Shown here: positions 8,701-16,830 of the stretch, piece by piece
Layout of the letters: the number at the start of each line of letters is the position of its first letter
Position numbering within the stretch: position 1 is the stretch's first letter
Source: Ruminococcus sp.
GTDB taxonomy: Bacteria > Bacillota > Clostridia > Oscillospirales > Acutalibacteraceae
Direction: 5' to 3'
Assembly (NCBI GenBank): GCA_017473775.1
Contig: JAFUJH010000003.1
Coordinates: 1-49,747 of the forward strand
Length of the DNA stretch: 49,747 nucleotides
Program-made: the position numbers and the translations under genes
The notes under the pieces: generated by a model
The model's input: only the letters and a program-made list of their open reading frames with translations
The model's database searches: none
Told to the model about the DNA's origin: nothing

Positions 8701-10005
8701 GCCGTTTACTACCTGTTCGGTAACATTAACGGCGAGGACTACGGATGTGAGGCTGATTCTGAGCGAATCGGAAGCTACAGATTTGTAGACGGTAAGCTGA
8801 CAGCTACCTTCACACAGGACAGCTACATTGCTGTCAAGACAGGCGACAATATGAGCTGGTTTATGACAGACGGCGACCAGGGAGATTCCAATGTAACTAT
8901 TCTGTATAACACTATGGTTTACGGCATTGATGCTGAGAAGCTCTTTGTTCCCGGTGGTGTAGAGGTTACCTTCACACTTAAAGCCAACAGCTTTGACACT
9001 GTGACTCTGAGCTATACTACCTCTGATGCTAAGCCTGAGCTTACACCTAAGTTTACACGGGTTGCTTATGAGGACGGCATCTCCTATGAGGTAAGATTTA
9101 GCCATAAGAATCTTCTGGGTGTATCATATGAGGATATGGGACTTGCACTGTTTGACTCCAAGGACGCAACTGCTCCTTCACAGTATGTGGCAGGAGTTTA
9201 TGAGGAAGGCAGATACTTAGTAGCAAGCACAGAGAAGATTAATCCCAAGAATATGGGTGACACTGTATACTTCAAGGTTTATGCCAAGCTCTCTGACGGA
9301 AGCTATGTATACAGTGATATGATGAGCGAAAACGCAGTGGAGCACGCAAGTTCTGTTATTAAGAATCCTGCATCCTCCAAGGAGCAGAAGGCACTGATGG
9401 TTGCACTTCTGAACTACGCAACAGAGGCTCAGATATACTTTAATTATAAGACCGACAGGCTTGCAAATGCAGGACTCACAGACAGCGAGAAGGCATTGGC
9501 ACGAGGCTACAGTGCAGATATGCTGTCAAAGACTGTAACCGCTGACAGCACAAAGACTGCTGACTTCAACAAGACAGCAGACAAGGCTCTGCTGTATCCC
9601 ACAGTATCCCTTGACAGTGCAATGCTTACAGTTAATTACAACTGCGTTGCAAAGGATGCTCAGGACGAGGTGACACTTTACTACTGGACCTCCGATGTAT
9701 ACAACAGTGTTGAGAAGCTTACTGCTGAGAATGCATCAGGCAAGCTTACAATGACAAAGAACGCATCAGGAACCTATACTGCAAGTATCGGTGACATTGC
9801 GGCAAAGGATATGGATAAGACCATATATACCGCTGTGGTATATAACAGTGCAAAGGGCGAGTCTCTATGCACAGGAGTTGTGTCCTACAGCGTTGCAGAT
9901 TACTGCAGGCTTTACGCAGAGAAGAACAACTCTGATATTCAGGATCTTGCACAGGCGGCGATAGTTTACGGCTATTATGCCAAGAGCTGTTTTGCTGAGG
10001 CTTAA
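2791..10005 (+). CDS. Giant exported Cys/His-repeat protein with L,D-transpeptidase-like N-terminal domain
   Basis: 2404 aa; ATG at 2791 preceded by AAGGAGG and opening with a signal peptide (residues 1 to about 33). Domains in order: a possible YkuD/L,D-transpeptidase-like domain (about 40-270, His203 in NIHTRS and Cys223 in SAGCQVIG); an SH3-like domain (about 340-405); a beta domain (410-535); a CxxC-rich segment (542-650); a Trp/Tyr-rich module (651-867) also present in the next gene; seven beta modules of about 105 residues starting with a YYLFGFINGADY-type motif, joined by Cys/His linkers; 13 tandem 16-residue C-x-H...C-x-x-C units; and a C-terminal domain (about 2081-2404). There is no LPXTG motif, dockerin or C-terminal membrane helix, so wall attachment probably uses the SH3-like parts. 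The gene after it is a paralog with a different N-terminal enzyme. Likely a cell-wall protein that may bind metal; the enzyme call is tentative. Confidence 0.85.
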   Translation: MKHKFLRRVLVLVLCLCMTLSMLPMGIHMADVEAVSGVNSLTCAGFISNSTARAYIDAMMKHYINNSSTLQSTLNNGNSVVFMFEGGSDNYWSGTTYYNSSYNTRTQAVCIVVKMNSSGNAYIAYYTENCSSVPDEPTWCTNGVAYSGSTTLMDGTYSFFTWNHTGPYAAFQINLNSTSGLCYYTPTANLNGYKAGASGINIHTRSTKTTGGSAVGWVWSAGCQVIGYGNDSSNEFNGFVQAVTGITWNPWISWTSKILNTWTSAQLYAYKGYYVLDRQLALSNPSGVKYGTGSLGSLYNSTALTNITAASTAAKTAAGATIVDYLSKCTTYPAHGKLKCTGTDVWSRTLPCYSDTDSGTVGIESYNEGDTLTCTGLVKNSVDEYWYQVTTSSGSSGYVRAAYMEYTQELLTDIKLTSHTPPNGHVKGSAYIVSGTIASPYNGLTAVSAYVHSGFSTTSDTVTGHRVTLSNGHSYTLDNSDVDAKVLMGALDTGNYTLVIKAEYKNCYVVDDTTLKTNTGTMILADDYFMVIPSAVTQSSCSHTNKTYQITASTCTQAGKSITACTTCGLIGSTTTTTGAHKWGDWVTVEATCTTAGSKTRTCSLCKETETEILTNGGHSYTSKHVDATCVDFDKTLYTCSECGHSYSVYTDSPSEWQETKPQGYADSLIETKTQYSYSEYQTVQNYNTAMDGYTLVSSEWESQGKKTYDYVSDWGAGGFDKTNSLYTQYNVAPLTASTAAETKREINASTQYGYLYYHWCYEDSGSCWEYKTDEYTTFHAYYDVASPDNYTCDTFDMSYKTSHSCCSNSNWFCAVPITRQTYTDYKMLYTHSIWTDYSDWSDTEVTAAWNKKVQTRTVYRVISSGQLADHIYVNGICSVCGKEEPAYYLFGFINGADYACEGDRDNIGIYKFTDGILTAKFTQDSYVGVKTSDNESWYMTDGYQGEEATSVTLYNTNKGINADKLFVPGGREIIFSLVKNSDGSLKLSYSAGACTHDNHDTSGICTNCSAQVQHNYVDGYCTICSKEIPTYYLVGFLNGADYGIGADSENIGEYKFVDGKLTATFTEDSYVAFKTGDNTEWYNTDGYKGKEYTSATFYNAQKLGDNANKLFIPKGREITFTLTDNGDGSFTLSYVAALCDHESHDTSGICTTCGDEVGHENENGVCTICGYNCDHSFVDGVCSICGKEKPYYYLVGFINGADHYSDNFRFEDNQLVTTFTDYSYLAVKSSDGTTYMTNGYLGENCTVAPMYDAVELGKNADKLYVPKGREVTATLAENSDGSVTLYLDIKVCEHTNHNLDGICTACDAQVQHTKVDGVCTICGHICDHNFVNGYCTVCGMTQPVYYLYGFIDGEKYDGEEYKFKNGKLVAEFTDTSYIAIRTADGNRFLTESDAGGTSAQFYNIKTGKGTDMMYIPSGIELVFTLTCAQDGVLTLSYEITACTHDKHSTDGKCLACGEAVTHTYKDGCCTVCQRPEPDYYLFGIINGVDYACGDDSENMGIYKFSGGKLVAVFTHDSYIAVKTDANEGWYMTEGYKAGATEATLYNTASGIEDAQRLFVPKGRLITFTVVNNGDDTLTLTYEAAPCNHVTHNISAECTTCGETVFHTYKNGICTGCSLKCQHYWYNGVCVVCQSTCNHIWIDGGCVLCGAQCTHSFTDGVCTLCDTVCEHSFTDGVCTGCGTECDHRFRNGICKDCGFECTHSFEEAKCTQCNFVCDHSYEQGVCTVCAHVCQHKYEDGKCTVCSYTCVHTFEDSVCTECSYICTHNYKDGVCTVCADVCEHSYNLGQCTDCGIVCEHTYEDSVCTNCKNQCQHSFTDGVCTVCGYSAQFYLVGYINGENVGCDENSALTGPHKFTDGTVTLEFTQDSAVAVKTEDNADWYLPDGTTVGTTVELCNTKLQGSTDMLYIPGGVKVTFILTTGDSGKLILSYEFSNCKHSSHRTDGLCSVCSAEVKHTYHDGKCTVCAKKEAVYYLFGNINGEDYGCEADSERIGSYRFVDGKLTATFTQDSYIAVKTGDNMSWFMTDGDQGDSNVTILYNTMVYGIDAEKLFVPGGVEVTFTLKANSFDTVTLSYTTSDAKPELTPKFTRVAYEDGISYEVRFSHKNLLGVSYEDMGLALFDSKDATAPSQYVAGVYEEGRYLVASTEKINPKNMGDTVYFKVYAKLSDGSYVYSDMMSENAVEHASSVIKNPASSKEQKALMVALLNYATEAQIYFNYKTDRLANAGLTDSEKALARGYSADMLSKTVTADSTKTADFNKTADKALLYPTVSLDSAMLTVNYNCVAKDAQDEVTLYYWTSDVYNSVEKLTAENASGKLTMTKNASGTYTASIGDIAAKDMDKTIYTAVVYNSAKGESLCTGVVSYSVADYCRLYAEKNNSDIQDLAQAAIVYGYYAKSCFAEA
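7651..8274 (+). repeat. Tandem array of 13 x 48-bp units coding C-x-H...C-x-x-C repeats
   Basis: Thirteen consecutive in-frame 48-base units with no length variation. The coded consensus is C-x-H-[S/N/T/K]-[F/Y]-x-[D/N]-G-x-C-x-x-C-x-x-x. Only the first two units have Trp at position 5; the rest have Phe or Tyr. The DNA units differ from each other, so the array is old or selected at the protein level. One further unit without the first Cys (FHTYKNGICTGC) precedes it. Three Cys and one His per unit would be one tetrahedral metal site each. Confidence 0.9.
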
Positions 10006-10111
10006 ATTGCAAAACCCTTATTAAATCAATTAATTAACTATGGATAACATCAAATTTTATAAAGAAGGGAGAGCTGAGTGTATTAAGCCAATACACAAGG
10101 CAAAAGGCAAT

Positions 10112-13100
10112 ATGAAGTTTATGAAGAAAAGCTTGTGTCTGATTCTTTCTGTGTTTATGATGCTGTCAGTACTGAGCATTGTGCCTGTGCAGGTGTTTGC
10201 CGCTTCGGCAAGCGACTACATCGCACAGACCTATGCGTCAAGCCTCAGCGTCAAGACTAATAAGATTACAAGTCTTATGAAATACCCCACAACCGATTCT
10301 GCCTATTCTGAGTATACAGTTCCCTCGGGCACTATGCTCACGGTTAAGGCGCTCCATAAGGATAACTCAGGAAAATACTGGTATCAGGTGCTTTATTACA
10401 ACCTGACTCTGTATGTGGATGCAACCGCCGCAACACTGGTTGACCACCTGACAGGTGATGTTACAGCAACAGGACTCCAGTCTCCTGCGTCCCTTACATA
10501 CGGAGGCTCGTTCCCCATTGGGGGTACAATCACATCAACCCTTAATGATATCGGAACTGTCACTGCCGCAATGTATAACGGCTCTAATCTGACCAAAGCA
10601 CCTGCTATTGAGTCAAGCGACACAGCAAACGGCAAGAAATATGTGCTGGATGACAGTACAGTGGACTATTATCTGTATTTCGGCAACCTTGCAACAGGTG
10701 TATATACATATATGCTTTCGGCAGAGGCTGTCAGCTACTACATTGACAGTTCAGGTGCACTTAAAACATCAACAACCGATGTTGTGCTCCAGACAAAGCT
10801 GTGCGTTGTTACAACCAGTGCAAGCCCCAACCCCGTTCTTCATAACGGTATCGATGTATCTGTATGGAACGGTACCATTGACTGGGCTACTGTAAAGACT
10901 CAGATTGACTTTGCAATCCTGCGTGCATCCTGGGAGGAAACAGCAGATACAAAGTTCTACACCAACGCTAACGGCTGTACTGAGAATGACATTCCCTTTG
11001 GTGTTTATGTTTATTCCTATGCAGAAAACGCCGCTGAAGCAAAGGGTGAGGCAGAGTATGTTCTTACTCTTTTAGATGGCTACGACCTTGACCTGCCCAT
11101 CTTCCTTGACTTTGAGGATGAGATTCAGATGAACCTGAGTTCATCCTTACAGCAGGAGGTTGTAAAGACTTTCTGTGATACTATCTATGCTGCAGGCTAT
11201 CAGCCCGGTATCTATACATACCAGTGGCTCCTCAGAAGCAGCACTTTCTCAGACCCATATTATAAGACAATCCCCACATGGGTTGCAGAGATTAAGAGCG
11301 GATACACAAACTATCCCGGCGGTCTGTGGATGTGGCAGTATTCATGGGTAGGACAGTTCAGCGGTATGTCTGGTGATGTTGACTGTAACAAGATGTATGT
11401 GGAGCTTCCCGGTACAAACAGCAGTGATACATCTTACCTTGCAAGCTGTACATACTATCCCTCTAACCTGATGGTTACTACAGATGTTGATACAAATGTA
11501 CGCCAGTACCCTGCATCTACATACACCCTGCTTGAGACTATAGATCCTGGCACAAGTCTCCATGTTACCGGATTATACAAGAATTCCTACGGCAACTACT
11601 GGTACGAGATTGAAAAAGACGGAGAAGCAGGTTATATTTACGCAGAAGATGTAACTGTTTCCGAATATCTGTATGATGACATTGCCATAAAGAATGTATC
11701 AATGGCTACAAATCTTGAGCTTGGTAAGGGCTACTACATTCAGGGCGACCTGACCTCTCAGTACAATAACCTTTCTACTGTTTATGCAAAGGTTTATTCG
11801 GGTGAGAATACTCAGGAAACTCCTACCCTTACAAGCAGTTACAGCCCCAATGCAAAAGAGTACTCTCTCTATAAAAGCGAGGTTGACTACGGACTTCTTT
11901 TCGGTTCTCAGCCCAAGGGCTACTACACCTATGAGGTGTCAGTAGATGCAAAGAACTACTATGCAACAAATGCCACAACCCTTGCAAGCAAGACAGAGAA
12001 TGTGGTAGTCTGGACTGCACCCTACACAGTAGATAACGGATCTATCGAGCCTCCCAACGAGACTGTATGTAACCATGTTATTGTGGTACAGCCTGCCAAG
12101 GAAGCAACCTGCACAGAAGCAGGTATCACTGCGGGCTCCTATTGTTCCGAGTGTGGCGAGGTGTTTGCTACACAGGAGACAGTCCCTGCAACAGGTCATA
12201 ACTACACTGTTGTGACAGTACCCTCCAACTGTCTGGATTATGAGCACGCATATTATTCCTGCTCACACTGCGGTGATAACTACAAAACCTACCTGACAGA
12301 GGAAAATACCACGGATTGGGTAGAAACCCTGCCCGAGGGAACCCCCGAGAAGCTCTACGAGTCAAAGACGGAGTATCGCTATTCTGATTATGAGGAAATT
12401 CAGAATAACACTCCCTCAATGGCGGGTTATTCTCTCCTGAATTCAAAATGGCAGAGTCAGGGACAGAAAACACAGGAATGTGTCCTGTCTTGGCCCGAAG
12501 GATTCGATACCGGCAATTCCTTGTATACAAAATACAATATAACACCAAAAACAAACACTACAAGCACATCTGCAAAAACAGAGGTTAACTCGGAGCAGAT
12601 TGTGGGATATCTTTATTATCACTGGTGCTCTGACAATCAGATAGCAGGTGGTCCATGGAACCGCACAACCAGTAAGGTTAAGACCGATTATTATGTAGGT
12701 TTCCATGCTTTCTACAGCACCTCAGACCCCTCTACTATGACAACAGCCAGTGACAGCAGCGTTACTTATCCTAATGCAGACTGCTGTATTGACTCTCACT
12801 GGTACTACAATGTTCCTGTTTACAAGCAGACTTATACCGAGTATAAGATGCTTTACACTCACTACAGATGGACTGATTGGAGTGAGTGGAGTGAAACTCC
12901 TGTTACTGCGTCCGATACAAGACAGGTTGAGACACGGACTCTTTACCGCTACAGCACAGCAACTCTGGGCGACCATATATTTGCAGACGGTGCCTGCACA
13001 CAGTGCGGTAAGCCCTGCGACCACAACTGGGTTGACAGCGTATGTACTATCTGTAACCTGCGTTGTGAGCATAACTGGCAGGACGGCGGATGCTCAATCT

Positions 13101-16100
13101 GCGGTAAGGTATGTAATCATCATTGGGCAGAGGGAAGCTGCTTCCTGTGCGGTGTCCGGTGTGAGCATACATGGACAGACGGCGTCTGTGATACCTGTAA
13201 GCTCGTTTGCTCTCATGATTATAAGAACGGCAGCTGTACAATATGTTCTAAGCCCTGTTCACCTCATAACTTTGTAAACGGCATCTGTCAGGTTTGCGGT
13301 ATCGTCTGCCAGCACGAAAACTGGTACGAGGGCAGATGTGCGACCTGCGGAACAGGCTGTAACCACACCTTCTCTCAGGGTAGCTGTACCAACTGTGGTG
13401 CGGAATGCACACATAGCTGGGACGGCGGCGTATGTACTATCTGTCAGTTAGTATGTGAGCATTCCTGGTCAAACGGAGAATGTACAATCTGTGATGTTAT
13501 ATGTGAGCATACATGGGTTGACGGCAAATGCTCTGTCTGCTCCAAGATTTGCCACCATGACTTTATAGACGGCAGCTGTACAGTCTGCCACAAGCCCTGC
13601 GTCCATAAGTGGAGCAACGGCCACTGTACTGTCTGCGGATATGTATGCGTTCATACATGGGAGGACGGCAAGTGTACCTCCTGCTCACTGGTATGTAACC
13701 ATACCTATGAGGACGGCGTATGTACTGTCTGCGGATATACCTGTAAGCACAGCTGGCTTGCAGGTAAGTGTACAATCTGCTCCTATCATTGCGAGCATAA
13801 CTGGGTTGACGGCGTGTGTACCGTCTGTGCTATGATTTGCGGACACAGCTATGAGGACGGCGTCTGCACCAACTGTGGATATGCCTGCGAGCATAACTGG
13901 CGTGACGGAGTCTGCAGAGAATGCGGCATTAATTGTGAGCACAGCTTCTCTCAGGGCAGTTGTACTGCCTGCGGAACAACCTGCGACCATAAGTGGGAGA
14001 ACAGCATCTGTACCATTTGCTCCAAGGAGTGTACAGACCACAGCTACATCGACGGCTTCTGTGCAATCTGCTCCAAGGAGAAGCCTCCCTTCTATCTGTA
14101 CGGCTATATTAACGGACAGGACTACGGCTGTGGCGAGGATGCAGACAACATCGGCATCTACGAGTTCAAGGACGGAAAGCTTGTCGTGACTTTCACCGAG
14201 AACAGCTATGTTGCAGTTAAGGACGGAGAAAACAAGAATTTCTATGTGACAAACGGCTATCAGGGCGACAATGTTACTCTGGCTGTTCTTTATAACGAAA
14301 ATCTCATCGGCGAAAACGGCGACAGACTCTATGTGCCCAAGGGCAGAGAGATTACCTTTACCCTTATCGATAACGAAAACGATACTCTGACTCTCTATTA
14401 TGTTGCTGCTGCGTGCAAGCACACAGAACACAGCGAGCAAGGAGTCTGCACTGCCTGCGATGCTCAGGTTGACCATACCTACCGTGAGGGCAAGTGCTCT
14501 GTATGCTCCCTTGAATGTGAGCATACCTTTGTAAGCGGCAGATGTACTATCTGCGGTATGGATTGTAACCACAACTGGGTAGACAGCCAGTGCACAGAGT
14601 GCTCAAAGGTCTGCACACACCACTTCACTGACGGAGTCTGCACAGTTTGCTCCTTTACCTGTGAGCACAACTTTGTTGACGAGAAGTGCACAGTGTGCGA
14701 AATGGCTTGCGCTCATCAGTTTGTTGACGGAGTCTGCATAGTCTGCAGATATGTATGCCAGCATAATTACTCCGATGGCGTATGCTCTGATTGTCAGACC
14801 GTATGCGAGCATACCTTCAAGGATGGCATCTGTACCAACTGCAGATATGTATGTGCACACAACTTTGAGCAGGGCGTATGTACAATCTGCTCCTACACCT
14901 GCGAGCACAGCTTCTCTGACGGAGAGTGTACCTCTTGTGATGTGGGCCAGTTCTATCTGAGCGGCTACATCAACGGCGAGGCTGTAGGCTGTGATGATAA
15001 TTACCTTGAGACAGGCAGCTATAACTTTGTAGGCGGTGAGCTGACTATCACCCTGACACAGGATAGCTACATATTTATCAAGACCTTTGGAAACGGTAAG
15101 CTGTATATGACTCAGGGCGACACAAGCGGTACATCTGCAACACTTTATAACCTTACAAGCGGTAAGGTTGCAGGTCTGCATTGCCTGCCCGGCGGTACAA
15201 CATTGAAGCTTACACTGTTCTCAGGTAAGAACGATACTCTGGCATTGCTTGCGGATGTAGTATCCTGTGAGCATCACAAGCACGACACAGCAGGTAACTG
15301 TACAGTCTGCGGCGAAGCTACAGACCACATCTACGAAGCAGGCAAGTGTGCAGTCTGCGGTATAGATAAGCCCCTCAAGGATATGTACCTGTTCGGCTTT
15401 ATCAATGGTGCGAACTACGGTTGCGAGGAGGATGCCCAGACTATCGGTGAATATAAGTTCATCGACGGAAAGCTGACAGCCACCTTTACTGAGGATAGCT
15501 ATGTTGCAGTTAAAACTGCAGATAACTCCGACTGGTATATGACCAACGGTTGGGTCGGCTACGATACAGAGTTTGCTATTCTGTACAGCACAGCCACAGG
15601 CATTATTGCAGATAAGCTCTTTGTCCCCGGTAACACTCAGGTTACTTTCACACTTAACTACAACGGCAACGATACCTTCACTCTCAGCTATGTAGCCGAG
15701 GAGTTGCAGATTCCTGAGATTCTGCCCAAGTTTGCCCGTCTTTCCTACGAGGATGGACTCTGCTACGAGGCAGGATTCAGAGTAAGCAATATGGATGTTG
15801 CCTATGAGAATATGGGAATCGAGATTTTCGGCGATGATATGTCCGACGCTCCCACTCAGGTTATCAAGGGTGCAACAGCCGACGGCAGATATCTTGTTGT
15901 AAGAACAAATAACATTCATCCTATGGAGTTGGGTGACACAGTATACTTCAGGATTTACGCAATCCTCGATGACGGTACATATGTATACAGTGATATGCTC
16001 AGTGTCAACGGCGTGGATTACGCTAACAAGATTCTCAGAACCCCTGCATCCTCCAAGGAGCAGAAGGCATATATGGTAGCCCTTCTCAACTTCAGTACAC

Positions 16101-16669
16101 AGGCACAGCTCTACTTCGGCTATAACACCGAGAAGCTTGCAAACGCAGGTCTTGATGCTGAGCACAGAGCACTTGTGAAGAAGTACAGTGCCTCAATGGT
16201 GCAGGATTCATCAGTAGCAGACAGCACAAAGGCATCCGCCTTTGCAAAGACTGCTGTTGGTGCCCTGATTTATCCCACTATGTCATTTGCGGATGATACC
16301 TTTACAGTTAACTATAACTTCATTGCAAGCGGTGCACAGGGCGATGTGCTTCTCTACTACTGGAGCAGCGATGGTTACAATAATGCATCTGCCCTTACTG
16401 CAAGCAATGCTACAGGCATCATCACAATGACTAAGGATGCAAGCGGAGCATACACAGCAAGCATCAGCGGCATATCGGCACAGGATATGGACGAGACAAT
16501 CTATGTGTCTGTTGTATACACTGCATCAGGCGAGAGCCTGTGCACAGGGGTTATCTCCTACAGCTTTGCAGACTACTGCAAGGCAACAGCAGAGAAATCC
16601 TCCGATGCTCAGGAGCTTGCTCAGTCAGCGATAGTTTACAGCTACTACGCAAAGAAACTCTTTGGCTGA
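10112..16669 (+). CDS. Giant exported GH25 muramidase with SH3-like domains and Cys/His repeat arrays
   Basis: About 2185 aa. I chose the ATG at 10112 because it begins a signal peptide (MKFMKKSLCLILSVFMM... cleaved near Ala30); the ribosome binding site is weak (AAAAGG, 4 bases away), and ATG 10121 is an alternative. Domains: SH3-like (47-110); beta domain (113-235); GH25 lysozyme (244-432) with HNGIDVSVWNG (Asp248), PIFLDFED (Asp333, Glu335) and GDVDCNKMY; second SH3-like (443-518); beta domain (520-637); CxxC-rich segment (653-730); Trp/Tyr-rich module shared with the previous gene (733-951); 22 Cys/His units (969-1323); one beta module; nine more Cys/His units (1469-1612); two beta modules; C-terminal domain (about 1867-2185) shared with the previous gene. 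Expected role: cleavage of the N-acetylmuramyl bond of peptidoglycan at the cell surface. It lies 106 bases after the first giant gene with no clear terminator between, so co-transcription is possible. Confidence 0.88.
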   Translation: MKFMKKSLCLILSVFMMLSVLSIVPVQVFAASASDYIAQTYASSLSVKTNKITSLMKYPTTDSAYSEYTVPSGTMLTVKALHKDNSGKYWYQVLYYNLTLYVDATAATLVDHLTGDVTATGLQSPASLTYGGSFPIGGTITSTLNDIGTVTAAMYNGSNLTKAPAIESSDTANGKKYVLDDSTVDYYLYFGNLATGVYTYMLSAEAVSYYIDSSGALKTSTTDVVLQTKLCVVTTSASPNPVLHNGIDVSVWNGTIDWATVKTQIDFAILRASWEETADTKFYTNANGCTENDIPFGVYVYSYAENAAEAKGEAEYVLTLLDGYDLDLPIFLDFEDEIQMNLSSSLQQEVVKTFCDTIYAAGYQPGIYTYQWLLRSSTFSDPYYKTIPTWVAEIKSGYTNYPGGLWMWQYSWVGQFSGMSGDVDCNKMYVELPGTNSSDTSYLASCTYYPSNLMVTTDVDTNVRQYPASTYTLLETIDPGTSLHVTGLYKNSYGNYWYEIEKDGEAGYIYAEDVTVSEYLYDDIAIKNVSMATNLELGKGYYIQGDLTSQYNNLSTVYAKVYSGENTQETPTLTSSYSPNAKEYSLYKSEVDYGLLFGSQPKGYYTYEVSVDAKNYYATNATTLASKTENVVVWTAPYTVDNGSIEPPNETVCNHVIVVQPAKEATCTEAGITAGSYCSECGEVFATQETVPATGHNYTVVTVPSNCLDYEHAYYSCSHCGDNYKTYLTEENTTDWVETLPEGTPEKLYESKTEYRYSDYEEIQNNTPSMAGYSLLNSKWQSQGQKTQECVLSWPEGFDTGNSLYTKYNITPKTNTTSTSAKTEVNSEQIVGYLYYHWCSDNQIAGGPWNRTTSKVKTDYYVGFHAFYSTSDPSTMTTASDSSVTYPNADCCIDSHWYYNVPVYKQTYTEYKMLYTHYRWTDWSEWSETPVTASDTRQVETRTLYRYSTATLGDHIFADGACTQCGKPCDHNWVDSVCTICNLRCEHNWQDGGCSICGKVCNHHWAEGSCFLCGVRCEHTWTDGVCDTCKLVCSHDYKNGSCTICSKPCSPHNFVNGICQVCGIVCQHENWYEGRCATCGTGCNHTFSQGSCTNCGAECTHSWDGGVCTICQLVCEHSWSNGECTICDVICEHTWVDGKCSVCSKICHHDFIDGSCTVCHKPCVHKWSNGHCTVCGYVCVHTWEDGKCTSCSLVCNHTYEDGVCTVCGYTCKHSWLAGKCTICSYHCEHNWVDGVCTVCAMICGHSYEDGVCTNCGYACEHNWRDGVCRECGINCEHSFSQGSCTACGTTCDHKWENSICTICSKECTDHSYIDGFCAICSKEKPPFYLYGYINGQDYGCGEDADNIGIYEFKDGKLVVTFTENSYVAVKDGENKNFYVTNGYQGDNVTLAVLYNENLIGENGDRLYVPKGREITFTLIDNENDTLTLYYVAAACKHTEHSEQGVCTACDAQVDHTYREGKCSVCSLECEHTFVSGRCTICGMDCNHNWVDSQCTECSKVCTHHFTDGVCTVCSFTCEHNFVDEKCTVCEMACAHQFVDGVCIVCRYVCQHNYSDGVCSDCQTVCEHTFKDGICTNCRYVCAHNFEQGVCTICSYTCEHSFSDGECTSCDVGQFYLSGYINGEAVGCDDNYLETGSYNFVGGELTITLTQDSYIFIKTFGNGKLYMTQGDTSGTSATLYNLTSGKVAGLHCLPGGTTLKLTLFSGKNDTLALLADVVSCEHHKHDTAGNCTVCGEATDHIYEAGKCAVCGIDKPLKDMYLFGFINGANYGCEEDAQTIGEYKFIDGKLTATFTEDSYVAVKTADNSDWYMTNGWVGYDTEFAILYSTATGIIADKLFVPGNTQVTFTLNYNGNDTFTLSYVAEELQIPEILPKFARLSYEDGLCYEAGFRVSNMDVAYENMGIEIFGDDMSDAPTQVIKGATADGRYLVVRTNNIHPMELGDTVYFRIYAILDDGTYVYSDMLSVNGVDYANKILRTPASSKEQKAYMVALLNFSTQAQLYFGYNTEKLANAGLDAEHRALVKKYSASMVQDSSVADSTKASAFAKTAVGALIYPTMSFADDTFTVNYNFIASGAQGDVLLYYWSSDGYNNASALTASNATGIITMTKDASGAYTASISGISAQDMDETIYVSVVYTASGESLCTGVISYSFADYCKATAEKSSDAQELAQSAIVYSYYAKKLFG
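13016..14080 (+). repeat. Tandem array of 22 Cys/His units (48 bp, three of 51 bp)
   Basis: Twenty-two consecutive in-frame units of the C-x-H-x-[W/F/Y]-x-[D/N]-G-x-C-x-x-C pattern. Nineteen are 48 bases. Units 6, 7 and 22 carry one extra codon near the His (CSPHNF, CQHENW, CTDHSY). Trp at position 5 dominates here, unlike the array in the preceding gene, which points to homogenisation within each array. Confidence 0.9.
14516..14947 (+). repeat. Tandem array of nine 48-bp Cys/His units
   Basis: Nine exact-length units, again C-x-H...C-x-x-C, placed between the first and second beta modules of the GH25 giant protein. Position 5 is mostly Phe (Trp only in unit 2), which resembles the array in the upstream gene more than the 22-unit array in the same gene. 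Confidence 0.9.
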
Positions 16670-16687
16670 TAATACAATACTTTTCAG

Positions 16688-16721
16688 AGCACCTCTGTGG
16701 GAGACCGCAGGGGTGCTTTTT
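16688..16721 (+). terminator. Intrinsic terminator after the GH25 giant gene
   Basis: A 10-bp stem with one G-T pair (16688-16697 with 16708-16717) is followed by TTTTTC. Confidence 0.85.
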
Positions 16722-16755
16722 CGCAGTGAAATATACAAAAACTTTTACTTTTATC

Positions 16756-16784
16756 TTGATAACAGGGGCAGATACAGATATAAT
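16756..16784 (+). promoter_or_regulatory. Sigma-A promoter for the TIR-Sel1 gene
   Basis: TTGATA (16756-16761), 17-base spacer, TATAAT (16779-16784), about 47 bases before the start codon. It gives the gene its own transcription start after the upstream terminator. Confidence 0.75.
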
Positions 16785-16830
16785 TTATTTATATACAGCA
16801 GGGCGGTTTCCGCCTGTGAGGAGTCAGAAA

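Noticed and set aside
7651-14947. Regular 48-base repeats as a possible CRISPR array
   Set aside because: There are no unique spacers between constant repeats; the period is a coding period, in frame, with conserved Cys and His.
5866-16165. Long open frames on the minus strand across the giant genes (for example 5866-6684, 13685-14572, 15221-16165)
   Set aside because: They lie opposite repeat-coding DNA, have Cys/Val/Ala-rich low-complexity products, lack ribosome binding sites, and follow from codon bias of the real plus-strand genes.
10112-16669. GH25 gene as a prophage endolysin
   Set aside because: It has a signal peptide, very large size and a chromosomal paralog beside it, with no phage genes nearby.
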